A stretch of 30,391 bases of DNA from Arsenophonus sp052174475 (GTDB taxonomy: Bacteria; Pseudomonadota; Gammaproteobacteria; Enterobacterales; Enterobacteriaceae). Of the stretch, positions 8,186-16,177 are shown piece after piece. A program made the position numbers and the translations under genes. Location of the stretch: contig JBQMRO010000077.1 in the NCBI GenBank assembly GCA_052174475.1, positions 1 to 30,391 of the forward strand, read 5' to 3'. The notes below the pieces were generated by a model. It was not told where the DNA came from. It searched no databases and saw only the letters and a list, made by a program, of their open reading frames with translations. Each line of letters opens with the position of its first letter. Positions within the stretch are counted from its first letter, which is position 1.

Positions 8186-8656
8186 ATGCCACGTCGTCGT
8201 GTAATTGGTCAACGTAAAATTTTACCTGATCCAAAATTTGGATCGGAATTATTGGCTAAATTTATTAATATTTTAATGGTAAATGGTAAAAAATCTACTG
8301 CAGAAACAATTGTATATAGTGCGCTTGAATCTCTAACTCAACATGCTGGAAAAGATCATTTAGAAGCCTTTGAAATAGCTCTGGATAATGTTCGTCCAAC
8401 AGTTGAAGTTAAATCACGCCGTGTTGGTGGTTCAACTTACCAAGTTCCTGTTGAAGTTCGCCCTGTCCGTCGTAACGCATTAGCAATGCGTTGGATTATT
8501 GAGGCTGCTCGCAAACGCGGTGATAAATCGATGGCTTTGCGTTTAGCAAACGAATTATCTGATGCAGCTGAAAATAAAGGTACTGCTGTTAAAAAACGTG
8601 AAGATGTTCATCGTATGGCAGAAGCTAACAAGGCGTTTGCGCACTATCGTTGGTAG
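8186..8656 (+). CDS. rpsG: 30S ribosomal protein S7
   Basis: S7 nucleates assembly of the 30S head and, in E. coli, represses the str operon by binding the mRNA just upstream of its own start. The 156-aa protein matches the common enterobacterial length. It begins MPRRRVIGQRKILPDPKFGSE and ends KAFAHYRW. The conserved VEVRPVRRNALAMRWI block lies at residues 89-104, counted approximately. The gene is the second of the str operon, 97 bases after rpsL and 76 before fusA. No sign of decay is seen. Confidence 0.98.
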   Translation: MPRRRVIGQRKILPDPKFGSELLAKFINILMVNGKKSTAETIVYSALESLTQHAGKDHLEAFEIALDNVRPTVEVKSRRVGGSTYQVPVEVRPVRRNALAMRWIIEAARKRGDKSMALRLANELSDAAENKGTAVKKREDVHRMAEANKAFAHYRW

Positions 8657-8732
8657 ATTTCGCTAGTTATGTTTCGTAATGTAACCATAGCGTTACTCTT
8701 ATACGAATTGAACTATTACGAGAGAGGAAAAA

Positions 8733-10844
8733 ATGGCTCGTAAAACTCCCATTACGCGTTATCGCAACATAGGTATTAGTGCCCATATTGATGCTGGCAA
8801 GACAACTACAACTGAACGTATTTTATTTTATACTGGCGTGAGCCATAAAATTGGTGAAGTTCATGATGGTGAAGCAACAATGGACTGGATGGAGCAGGAG
8901 CAAGAACGTGGTATTACTATCACTTCAGCTGCAACTACTGCTTTCTGGTCTGGTATGGGTAAACAGTTTGATGAACATCATATCAACATTATTGATACAC
9001 CAGGACACGTTGATTTCACTATTGAAGTAGAACGCTCTATGCGTATTCTTGATGGTGTAGTAATGATTTATTGTGCAGTTGGTGGTGTCCAACCACAATC
9101 TGAAACAGTTTGGCGTCAGGCAAATAAGTATCAAGTACCACGTATTGCATTTATTAATAAAATGGATCGCATGGGTGCTAATTTTTTACGTGTTGTTAAA
9201 CAGATTGAAACACGTTTATCAGCAACACCAGTTCCACTTCAGTTACCTATTGGTGCTGAAGAATCATTTACTGGTGTTATCGATTTACTTAAAATAAAAT
9301 CAATCCAGTGGAATGAAAGTGATCAAGGCATTACTTTTGTTTATGACAATATTCCAGAAAATTTACAAGCTCAAGCTGAAGAGTGGCATGGTAAACTGAT
9401 TGAAGCTGCGGCTGAAGCATCAGATGAGTTGATGGAAAAATATCTTAGTGAGGAAGAACTGTCTGAAGAAGAGATCAAACAAGCATTACGTAAACGCGTA
9501 TTGAATAATGAAATTATTCTGGTTACGTGTGGTTCTGCCTTTAAAAATAAAGGTGTACAAGCAATGTTGGATGCAGTTATTGAATATTTACCTGCACCAA
9601 CTGACATTCCGGCAATTAAAAGTGTTTTAACTGATAACAAAAACACACCAGCAGAACGTCATGTAAGTGATGATGAGCCTTTTTCAGCATTGGCATTTAA
9701 AATTGCAACTGACCCATTTGTTGGTAATTTAACTTTCTTCCGGGTTTATTCTGGTGTGGTTAACTCAGGGGATACCGTCCTTAACCCAGTTAAGGATAAA
9801 AAAGAGCGTTTTAGTCGTATCGTTCAAATGCATGCTAATAAACGTGAAGAAATTAAAGAAGTCAGAGCGGGTGACATTGCTGCCGCTATCGGTCTCAAAG
9901 ATGTGACTACCGGTGATACGCTATGTGATATGGATGCGCCAATTATTTTGGAGCGTATGGAATTTCCACAACCTGTTATTTCGGTTGCTATTGAACCTAA
10001 AACTAAAGTTGACCAAGAAAAAATGGGTATTGCTTTAGGTCGTTTAGCTCAAGAAGATCCATCTTTCCGCGTGTCAACAGATAAAGAGTCTGGTCAGACA
10101 ATTATTGCTGGTATGGGTGAGCTGCATCTGGAAGTATTAGTTGATCGTATGCGTCGTGAATTTAAAGTTGAAGCAAACGTTGGCAAACCACAAGTAGCAT
10201 ACCGTGAGACTATTCGTAAGTCTGTTGAGCAAGAAGGTAAGTTTATTCGTCAGTCTGGTGGTCGTGGTCAATTTGGTCATGTATGGATACGTGTTGAACC
10301 TTTGGAAGCAGGCCATGAAATTGGTTATGAATTCCATAACGAAATCGTTGGTGGCATTGTACCTAAAGAGTATATACCTGCAGTGGATAAAGGCGTTCAA
10401 GAACAGATAAAAAATGGTGTTCTGGCTGGCTACCCTATTATTGATGTCAAAGTGGCATTGTATTATGGTTCCTATCATGAAGTTGATTCCTCTGAAATGG
10501 CATTCAAAATTGCAGGTTCTATGGCTTTTAAAGAAGGTTTCATGAAAGCAAGCCCAGCTTTATTGGAGCCAATAATGAAAGTTAAAGTTGAAACGCCTGA
10601 AGACTATATGGGTGATGTAATTGGTGATCTGAACCGTCGTCGTGGAATGATTGAAGGTATGGAAGATACAGCAACTGGTAAAACGGTTTGTGCTCAAGTA
10701 CCATTGTCAGAAATGTTTGGTTATGCTACAGATTTACGTTCACAAACTCAAGGTCGTGCTTCTTATTCGATGGAATTTTTAAAGTACAATGAAGCACCAA
10801 CTAATGTTGCTCAAGCAATTATTGAAGCTCGTAAAGCTAAGTAA
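8733..10844 (+). CDS. fusA: Elongation factor G
   Basis: EF-G is the GTPase that drives ribosomal translocation and, with RRF, recycling. The 703 residues compare with 704 in E. coli. GTPase motifs are intact: AHIDAGKT (17-24), RGITI (59-63), DTPGH (88-92) and NKMD (142-145). The domain IV region with its long GGRGQFGHVWI segment and the C-terminal domain (GDVIGDLNRRRG) are complete. A GAGAGG site at 8721-8726 precedes the ATG. It is the third str operon gene. In E. coli tufA follows; here a dead tuf follows after 73 bases. A stem CTCTCCT/AGGAGAG at 10877-10898 lies in that gap without a U-run, so it is probably a leader or processing hairpin rather than a terminator. Confidence 0.98.
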   Translation: MARKTPITRYRNIGISAHIDAGKTTTTERILFYTGVSHKIGEVHDGEATMDWMEQEQERGITITSAATTAFWSGMGKQFDEHHINIIDTPGHVDFTIEVERSMRILDGVVMIYCAVGGVQPQSETVWRQANKYQVPRIAFINKMDRMGANFLRVVKQIETRLSATPVPLQLPIGAEESFTGVIDLLKIKSIQWNESDQGITFVYDNIPENLQAQAEEWHGKLIEAAAEASDELMEKYLSEEELSEEEIKQALRKRVLNNEIILVTCGSAFKNKGVQAMLDAVIEYLPAPTDIPAIKSVLTDNKNTPAERHVSDDEPFSALAFKIATDPFVGNLTFFRVYSGVVNSGDTVLNPVKDKKERFSRIVQMHANKREEIKEVRAGDIAAAIGLKDVTTGDTLCDMDAPIILERMEFPQPVISVAIEPKTKVDQEKMGIALGRLAQEDPSFRVSTDKESGQTIIAGMGELHLEVLVDRMRREFKVEANVGKPQVAYRETIRKSVEQEGKFIRQSGGRGQFGHVWIRVEPLEAGHEIGYEFHNEIVGGIVPKEYIPAVDKGVQEQIKNGVLAGYPIIDVKVALYYGSYHEVDSSEMAFKIAGSMAFKEGFMKASPALLEPIMKVKVETPEDYMGDVIGDLNRRRGMIEGMEDTATGKTVCAQVPLSEMFGYATDLRSQTQGRASYSMEFLKYNEAPTNVAQAIIEARKAK

Positions 10845-10917
10845 TTGGCTTTTAGTTTAATTATTTATTCTGGTTCTCTCCTAATTGTTTAGGAGAGCTC
10901 AATAAGGAATTGAGTCG

Positions 10918-12110
10918 TGTCTAAAGACAATTTTAATGTAAAAACCGCATGTTAAAGTTGGCACAATAGGCCACGTTGGCCATACTAAAATAACTTTAAT
11001 TTTAACAATCAACACCACTTTAGCAAAGAGTATGGTAGAAGTGCGCATGCATTTGATCAAATTGATAATGTACCGAAAGAAAAAGCGCGCGATATCACCA
11101 TTTATTATTCTCACGTAGAATAACGATACATTAACTGCTATTATGCTCACGTTCATTGCTAATGGCACGCAGATTATGTAAAAAACATGATCACCGGTTC
11201 GACACAAATGGACGGCAAAATTTTAGTAGTTTCGGCAATAAATAGCTCAATCCTCACAAACGCCTGAGCATATCTTATTAAGTCGACAGGTAGGCTTTCT
11301 TTATATCATCCTTTTTTTGAACAAATGTGATATAGTTTGATGATGAAAAGAGTTACTGTAACTGGTTAAATTGGAAGTGCATGAACTGCTTTCCCAACAT
11401 AATTTCCAGGTATCATTTCTCAGAAGACCGATACTCCGGTAATCAAAAGTTCAGCCTTGAAGGCTCTAGCAGGCATTCCGAACTGGGAAGAGAAATTATA
11501 GAGATTAGCGGATACACTGTATGACTATACCCTAGAATCAGAGAGCGCAATAGATAAACCGTTCTTATTACCAATCGAAGATGTGTTTTCGATCTCAAGG
11601 CTTGGAACCGTAGTAACAGAACGTGTAGAACGTAATATTATTAAAGTTAGTGAAGAAGTTGAAATCGTTGGAATTAAAAATACGATAAAAACGACGTCTA
11701 CGGGTGTAGAAAAATTCCGTAAACTCTTAGACGAAGGTTGCGCATGTAAGAATATAGGAGTTTTATTACGTAGTTACCAACCGTGAAGATTTATAGCGTA
11801 GCCAAAAGTATTGATAATACTAGGCTTATTTAATCCGTATATTAAATTTGAATCAAAAGTTTATATCTTAAACAAAGATGAGGGCGAGGGGCACTACACG
11901 TCATTATTTAAAAGTTATCGCTAACAGCTTTATTTTAGAGCGATGGATGGTAACCTTGACACAATTGAATTACCAGAATGTATAGAGATAGTAATGCCAG
12001 GTGATAACATCAATATAAAAGTGACGTTAATAGCACCAATTGCGATGGATGAAGGACTTCGTTTTGCGATTCGTGAAGGTGTTCGCACAATCGGTACACT
12101 TGTGTCGTAA
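10918..12110 (+). pseudogene. tuf: Dead elongation factor Tu gene
   Basis: The whole of tuf can be traced, from GTG 10918 (MSKDNF, as in E. coli) to AMDEGLRFAIREG and the TAA at 12108. The length, 1193 bp, is close to the functional 1185 bp. It is broken early by frameshifts; the P-loop GHVDHGKT reads GHVGHTKI and another frame change follows near 11030. Later fragments include KNMITGSTQMDG (about 11184-11219), IDKPFLLPIEDVFSI (about 11550-11595), VEIVGI, KFRKLLDEG and ELPECIEIVMPGDNI. Stops interrupt all frames. It lies between fusA (where tufA sits in E. coli) and secE (which follows tufB there), so it is a hybrid-position tuf. EF-Tu is essential, so an intact tuf must exist elsewhere. Confidence 0.93.
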
Positions 12111-12146
12111 CTAAAATTATTACTTGATTTTTAAATCAATAATTAT

Positions 12147-12177
12147 AAAAAAGGCATCGTCCGATGTCTTTTTTATA
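12147..12177 (+). terminator. Rho-independent terminator after the tuf remnant
   Basis: A stem GGCATC/GATGTC (one G-U pair) with a four-base loop, flanked by an A-run on the left and TTTTTT on the right (12153-12174). The A and T tracts make it work in either direction. It keeps the str transcript apart from secE even though tuf is dead. Confidence 0.8.
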
Positions 12178-12353
12178 ATATCTTATATAACTTAAAAACC
12201 TATTTCATCAATAGTTTATATTATCAATTATTAATGAGATAGACTCCAATATAAAAATTATTGGATGTCTCTTAATAATTGATGCCATACTGATTTATAA
12301 AATAAATTCAGATACAATAGTGTGGTATATGTTTTATTTCAGTCAAATTTAAA

Positions 12354-12382
12354 TTGTTTTACGAGACAAATTAACTTTTAAT
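12354..12382 (+). promoter_or_regulatory. Candidate secE-nusG promoter
   Basis: TTGTTT (12354-12359), a 17-base spacer and TTTAAT (12377-12382) lie about 25 bases before secE. The -10 matches five of six consensus bases, the -35 only the TTG. A promoter is needed here because a terminator stands upstream. Other AT-rich alternatives are possible. Confidence 0.4.
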
Positions 12383-12407
12383 TATATCATGGTAACCGGG
12401 TTAATTT

Positions 12408-12791
12408 ATGAGTGTGAATAGCGATGCTCAAGAAAGCAGACGTAGTTTTGATGTAGTAAAGTGGCTATTAGTCGCGATTCTTTTAATTATTGTTATTGTT
12501 GGTAATTACTATTTCCGACAATACAATCTTGCGTTACGTATCATAGCAGTTGTTGTTTTTACCGTGCTTGCTAGTGGCATTGCATTGTGGACAACAAAAG
12601 GAAAATCAACTTTAGTATTTTTTCGTGAAGCTCGTATTGAAATGCGTAAAGTTATTTGGCCAACGCGCCAGGAAACATTACAGACAACATTAATTGTTGC
12701 AGCAGTTACTGTCGTTATGGCACTAATTCTTTGTGGATTAGATGGTATACTGGTGCGTTTAGTTTCATTTATTACAGGCCTGAGGTTTTAA
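12408..12791 (+). CDS. secE: Preprotein translocase subunit SecE
   Basis: SecE is the small clamp subunit of the SecYEG channel in the inner membrane. The 127 aa equal the E. coli length. Like E. coli SecE it has three hydrophobic segments: about residues 18-36, 44-61 and 93-113. The conserved cytoplasmic stretch EMRKVIWPTRQETLQTT lies between the second and third, and the C-terminal LVRLVSFITGLRF matches E. coli. The ribosome binding site is weak (no clear GGAG before ATG 12408). It forms a two-gene unit with nusG, which starts two bases after its stop codon. Confidence 0.97.
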   Translation: MSVNSDAQESRRSFDVVKWLLVAILLIIVIVGNYYFRQYNLALRIIAVVVFTVLASGIALWTTKGKSTLVFFREARIEMRKVIWPTRQETLQTTLIVAAVTVVMALILCGLDGILVRLVSFITGLRF

Positions 12792-12792
12792 G

Positions 12793-13338
12793 ATGTCTGA
12801 ATTCCATAAAAAACGCTGGTATGTTATTCAATCATTTTCTGGTTTTGAAGCTAGAGTTGCTCAGTCATTACGTGAGCATATCAAGTTACTTGCTATGGAA
12901 GATAAGTTTGGTGAAGTGATGGTGCCAACCGAAGAAGTGATGGAAATTCGAAGTGGCCAACGTCGTAAAAGTGAACGGAAATTCTTTCCAGGATATGTTT
13001 TAGTTCAAATGACTATGGATAATGATAGTTGGCATTTAGTGCGTAGTGTACCACGTATTATGGGTTTTATTGGCGGCACACCAGACCGCCCGGCTCCTAT
13101 TAGCGATAAAGAAGTTGATATGATCATGAATCGCTTACAGCAAGCAGGAGATAAACCACGACCGAAAACATTATTTGATCCAGGAGAAATGATTCGCGTT
13201 ACTGATGGTCCATTTGCAGATTTCAAGGGTATTGTTGAAGAAGTTGACTATGAAAAAAGCCGTCTCAAAGTATCCGTTTCTATTTTCGGTCGAGCAACTC
13301 CGGTAGAGTTAGATTTTAGTCAAGTAGAAAAAGTGTAA
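12793..13338 (+). CDS. nusG: Transcription termination/antitermination protein NusG
   Basis: NusG binds RNA polymerase and links it to Rho or to the ribosome via S10. The 181-aa protein has the E. coli length. An N-terminal NGN domain (KKRWYVIQSFSGFEARVAQSL onward, to about residue 115) is followed by a C-terminal KOW domain (PGEMIRVTDGPFADFKG, about 127-145). The start ATG 12793 lies one base after the secE stop, with TGAGG inside secE as ribosome binding site, so translation is probably coupled. A gap of 140 bases follows before rplK. Confidence 0.98.
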   Translation: MSEFHKKRWYVIQSFSGFEARVAQSLREHIKLLAMEDKFGEVMVPTEEVMEIRSGQRRKSERKFFPGYVLVQMTMDNDSWHLVRSVPRIMGFIGGTPDRPAPISDKEVDMIMNRLQQAGDKPRPKTLFDPGEMIRVTDGPFADFKGIVEEVDYEKSRLKVSVSIFGRATPVELDFSQVEKV

Positions 13339-13478
13339 TTTTTATAACTTACTTGAAAAAAGTAGGAAATTTATCTAGAACCCCGCGTTTTTATTTTTAT
13401 CGCCTGAAATTAAACAGGTTATTACATATATTGGGATATCATAATTGAAACAAGATTACCAAATTAGAGGAAATATTC

Positions 13479-13907
13479 ATGGCTAAGAAAGTACAAGCCT
13501 ATATTAAGCTGCAAGTTGCAGCAGGCATGGCTAACCCTAGCCCTCCTGTTGGTCCAGCTTTGGGTCAAAAAGGTGTCAATATCATAGAATTTTGTAAAGC
13601 ATTTAACGCTAAAACAGATAGCTTAGAAAAAGGTTTGCCAATTCCAGTTGTAATTACTGTCTATTCAGACCGGTCATTTACATTTATAACTAAGACATCT
13701 CCTGCCGCGATTTTACTAAAAAAAGCGGCTGGTATTAAGTTAGGTTCAAGTAAACAAAATAAAGAGAAAGTTGGTAAAGTAACCATCGCACAAATTCGTG
13801 AAATTGCAGAAACAAAAGCTATGGATATGACAGGGGCTAATATTGAAGCAATGATGCGTTCAATTGAAGGCACTACTCGTTCTATGGGCTTGATAGTAGA
13901 GGCTTAA
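13479..13907 (+). CDS. rplK: 50S ribosomal protein L11
   Basis: L11 forms the GTPase-associated centre on 23S rRNA and is needed for RelA activation. The 142 aa equal the E. coli length. Conserved parts are the N-terminal QVAAGMANPSPPVGPALGQ with the proline-rich hinge and the C-terminal RNA-binding domain (IREIAETKAMDMTGANIEAMMRSIEGT). A GAGG site precedes the ATG at 13479. It is followed after three bases by rplA, the two forming the L11 operon. In E. coli L1 binds the leader of this mRNA; the 140-base leader here (13339-13478) is present but I did not define the L1 site. Confidence 0.98.
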   Translation: MAKKVQAYIKLQVAAGMANPSPPVGPALGQKGVNIIEFCKAFNAKTDSLEKGLPIPVVITVYSDRSFTFITKTSPAAILLKKAAGIKLGSSKQNKEKVGKVTIAQIREIAETKAMDMTGANIEAMMRSIEGTTRSMGLIVEA

Positions 13908-13910
13908 TCA

Positions 13911-14612
13911 ATGACTAAGCTAACCAAGCGTCTGCGAAATATTCGTGAAAAAATTGATACAATTAAACAGTATGATATTACTGAAGCAATTATACTCTTG
14001 AAAGAATTAGCGACAGCTAAATTTGTAGAAAGTGTTGACGTTGCAGTTAATCTTGGCATCGATGCACGTAAATCTGATCAAAATGTTCGTGGTGCAACTA
14101 TTTTACCGCATGGTACAGGTCGTTCTGTTCGTGTTGCTGTATTTACTCAAGGAGCGAATGCTGAAGCTGCAACAGCTACTGGAGCTGAATTAGTTGGCAT
14201 GGAAGATCTGGCGGATAAAATTAAAGCAGGTGAAATAAACTTTGATATAGTTATTGCTTCGCCAGACGCAATGCGCATTGTTGGCCACTTAGGTCAAATT
14301 TTAGGACCCCGCGGTTTAATGCCAAACCCAAAAGTTGGCACAGTAACACCTAATATCACTAAAGCAATTCAAAATGCCAAAGCGGGTCAGATCCGTTACC
14401 GTAATGATAAAAACGGTATCATTCATAGCAGTATCGGTAAAGTTGATTTTACCGATTTTAAATTAAAAGAAAATCTTGAAGCACTATTGCTTGCATTGAA
14501 AAAAGCAAAACCCGCTTCTGCTAAAGGTGTTTATTTTAAGAAAATTAGCCTATCTACCACAATGGGAGCAGGGGTTGCCGTTGATCAAACAGGATTATCT
14601 GCTTCAGGATAA
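13911..14612 (+). CDS. rplA: 50S ribosomal protein L1
   Basis: L1 builds the mobile L1 stalk at the ribosomal E site and represses the L11 operon in E. coli. The 233 residues compare with 234 there. The signature stretch LGQILGPRGLMPNPKVGTVTP lies at about residues 126-146, and the RNA-binding N- and C-terminal parts (SVDVAVNLGIDARKSDQNVRG; VYFKKISLSTTMGAGV) are complete. It starts three bases after rplK, so translation is coupled. Confidence 0.98.
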   Translation: MTKLTKRLRNIREKIDTIKQYDITEAIILLKELATAKFVESVDVAVNLGIDARKSDQNVRGATILPHGTGRSVRVAVFTQGANAEAATATGAELVGMEDLADKIKAGEINFDIVIASPDAMRIVGHLGQILGPRGLMPNPKVGTVTPNITKAIQNAKAGQIRYRNDKNGIIHSSIGKVDFTDFKLKENLEALLLALKKAKPASAKGVYFKKISLSTTMGAGVAVDQTGLSASG

Positions 14613-14631
14613 TTTTGAATATCATTTCAGC

Positions 14632-14660
14632 TTTACCTTTGTATTAAATATATATAAAAT
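14632..14660 (+). promoter_or_regulatory. Candidate rplJL (PL10) promoter
   Basis: TTTACC (14632-14637), 17 bases, then TAAAAT (14655-14660). Four of six and five of six consensus bases match. It lies where E. coli has the PL10 promoter, just before the L10 leader. An eight-base-pair hairpin TTATTTCT/AGAAATAA follows at 14679-14697. Confidence 0.55.
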
Positions 14661-14710
14661 TTAACACCCTATCGTTTCTTATTTCTATAAGAAATAATAA
14701 ACGCTGAATT

Positions 14711-14830
14711 TAGGGTTGGTGCTTTAACCTTATTTAAGGCCCAGTCCAAGACCGTAACTGTACGTATAACTTAATATCCTGCTTAAATGGGTGCAAGAGC
14801 CACCAAGATTAATTTCTAGATTTTGCTCAC
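14711..14830 (+). ncRNA. L10 leader (ribosomal protein autoregulatory RNA)
   Basis: The stretch from AGGGTTGGTGC through AAGGCCCAGTCCAAGACCG and TAACTTAATATCCTGC resembles the E. coli rplJ leader that binds the L10-(L7/L12) complex to repress rplJ and rplL translation. It lies about 80-200 bases before rplJ, as expected. The leader continues to the ribosome binding site CAGGAG at 14893-14898. The family call rests on recalled sequence; exact boundaries are approximate. Confidence 0.7.
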
Positions 14831-14909
14831 TGTATTAATACCCAAATATATAGGATGCTTTGAGTGATATGGGTCCGGGTAACCTACTTAATCCAGGAGC
14901 AAGAAACTA

Positions 14910-15407
14910 ATGGCACTAAATCTTCAAGATAAACAAGCAATTGTTGCCGAAGTTAGAGAACTAGCTAAAAGTGCAGTGTCTGCAGTTGTAGCGGATTCTC
15001 GTGGTGTACCTGTAGATAAAATGACTAATTTGCGTAAAGCAAGTCGCGAAGTAGGTGTTTATCTTCGTGTCGTTCGTAATACGTTGATGCGCCGTGTTGT
15101 TAAAGGTACTACTTATGAGTGCCTTAAAAAAGTGTTTATTGGTCCAACCTTGATTGCTTTTTCTAAAGAACACCCGGGCGCAGCAGCTCGTTTGTTTAAA
15201 GAATTTGCGAAAGTAAATCAAGATTTCGAGATTAAAGCAGCAGCCTTTGAAGGAAAGTTTATTCCAGCAAATCAAATTGATCGTTTGGCAACTCTTCCAA
15301 CTTACGATGAAGCAATTGTGCGTATGATGTTAACCATGAAAGAAGCTTTTGCAGGTAAATTAGCTCGCATGATGACGGCACTACGTCATCAGAAAGAAGC
15401 TGATTAA
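14910..15407 (+). CDS. rplJ: 50S ribosomal protein L10
   Basis: L10 anchors the L7/L12 dimers on the ribosomal stalk. The 165 aa equal the E. coli length. MALNLQDKQAIVAEV at the N-terminus, SRGVPVDKMTNLRK, VVRNTLMRR and the C-terminal L12-binding helix (MMLTMKEAFAGKLARMMTAL) are all present. With L7/L12 it binds the upstream leader and represses its own mRNA. CCAGGAGC is a strong ribosome binding site. rplL follows after 60 bases. Confidence 0.98.
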   Translation: MALNLQDKQAIVAEVRELAKSAVSAVVADSRGVPVDKMTNLRKASREVGVYLRVVRNTLMRRVVKGTTYECLKKVFIGPTLIAFSKEHPGAAARLFKEFAKVNQDFEIKAAAFEGKFIPANQIDRLATLPTYDEAIVRMMLTMKEAFAGKLARMMTALRHQKEAD

Positions 15408-15467
15408 GACTATTCCAAGTTATTGCTTTTTAACGTAAAATATTTCTAAATTTTAGGAACCCTTGTT

Positions 15468-15830
15468 ATGTCTATAACTAAAGAACAAATTCTTGATGCG
15501 ATTGCAGAGATGTCTGTAATGGACGTTGTTACACTGATCACTATGATGGAAGATAAGTTTGGTGTTTCAGCAGCAGGTGCTGTTGCCGCACCTGTTATTG
15601 AAACAGTAGTTGAAGAAAAAACTGAATTTGAAGTTATCTTATCTGCTATCGGTGCTAACAAAGTTGCAGTTATTAAAGCTGTTCGTACGGCAACTGGTTT
15701 AGGACTAAAAGAAGCTAAAGACATGGTAGAATCAGCGCCAACAACAATTAAAGAATCCGTAAGCAAGGAAGAATCTGAAACACTGAAGAAATCGCTGGAA
15801 GCGGTTGGTGCTTTCGTTGAAATTAAATAA
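15468..15830 (+). CDS. rplL: 50S ribosomal protein L7/L12
   Basis: L7/L12 is the multicopy stalk protein that recruits translational GTPases. The 120 aa compare with 121 in E. coli. It has the N-terminal dimerisation domain (SITKEQILDAIAEMSVMDVV, residues 2-21), a short hinge rich in Ala and Val (about 36-48), and the globular C-terminal domain (FEVILSAIGANKVAVIKAVR; GLGLKEAKDMVESAP). The ribosome binding site AGGAA lies at 15453-15457, before ATG 15468. An attenuator follows before rpoB. Confidence 0.98.
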   Translation: MSITKEQILDAIAEMSVMDVVTLITMMEDKFGVSAAGAVAAPVIETVVEEKTEFEVILSAIGANKVAVIKAVRTATGLGLKEAKDMVESAPTTIKESVSKEESETLKKSLEAVGAFVEIK

Positions 15831-15848
15831 GCTTTGCTTTAAGTTAAC

Positions 15849-15900
15849 AGCCTAAAGTTATAGGCTAACAGCTGGTGATTTTTTAGTCACCAGCTTTTTT
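15849..15900 (+). terminator. rplL-rpoB attenuator with upstream hairpin
   Basis: A nine-base-pair stem AGCTGGTGA/TCACCAGCT (15870-15895) with a U-run loop is followed by TTTTTT. A smaller stem AGCCTA/TAGGCT lies just before it (15849-15866). In E. coli the rplL-rpoB gap contains a partial terminator that lets only a share of transcripts read into rpoBC, and an RNase III site. The position and shape suggest the same here; read-through is inferred. Confidence 0.8.
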
Positions 15901-15979
15901 GCGCTATTAAGCGCATTAAGGTATCAGTAATATTTCACACTGTTTAGTTACTGAGTTATTTTTTCAATACTTTTTGCTA

Positions 15980-16008
15980 TTGACGACTCAATATACTGCA
16001 TTTATGAC
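15980..16008 (+). promoter_or_regulatory. Candidate internal promoter for rpoBC
   Basis: TTGACG (15980-15985), a 17-base spacer and TATGAC (16003-16008) lie about 170 bases before rpoB. The -35 matches five of six consensus bases. It would top up rpoBC transcription downstream of the attenuator. The rest of the 347-base gap holds a small hairpin GTCC/GGAC near 16127-16138 and the ribosome binding site GAGGA at 16169-16173. Confidence 0.45.
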
Positions 16009-16177
16009 TCTGACAATTAATTAAATCTTGGTAGCTATAATGCAATGAAATGATTTAAGAGTAATAGCAATAAGTATTATTGAAAATAATTTGTTTTTCA
16101 TTCCAAAAATAGTGTTACAGATGCTGTCCTTTAGGACGGGATAGAATGGGCCACTGATCAGTAAGCTGAGGAACCCT

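Noticed and set aside
10877..10898. Hairpin CTCTCCT/AGGAGAG between fusA and the tuf remnant as a terminator
   Set aside because: No U-run follows; it lies in the ordinary fusA-tuf spacer and the real terminator stands after tuf at 12147-12177.
10899..11207. 102-codon minus-strand open frame and a 67-codon plus frame at 11583
   Set aside because: The first lies opposite tuf; the second is a fragment of tuf itself (contains VEIVGI and FRKLLDEG).
11185..11210. GGTTCGA motif as a tRNA T-arm
   Set aside because: It is the tuf segment encoding MITGSTQM; no acceptor or anticodon stem surrounds it. No tRNA was found anywhere in the window.
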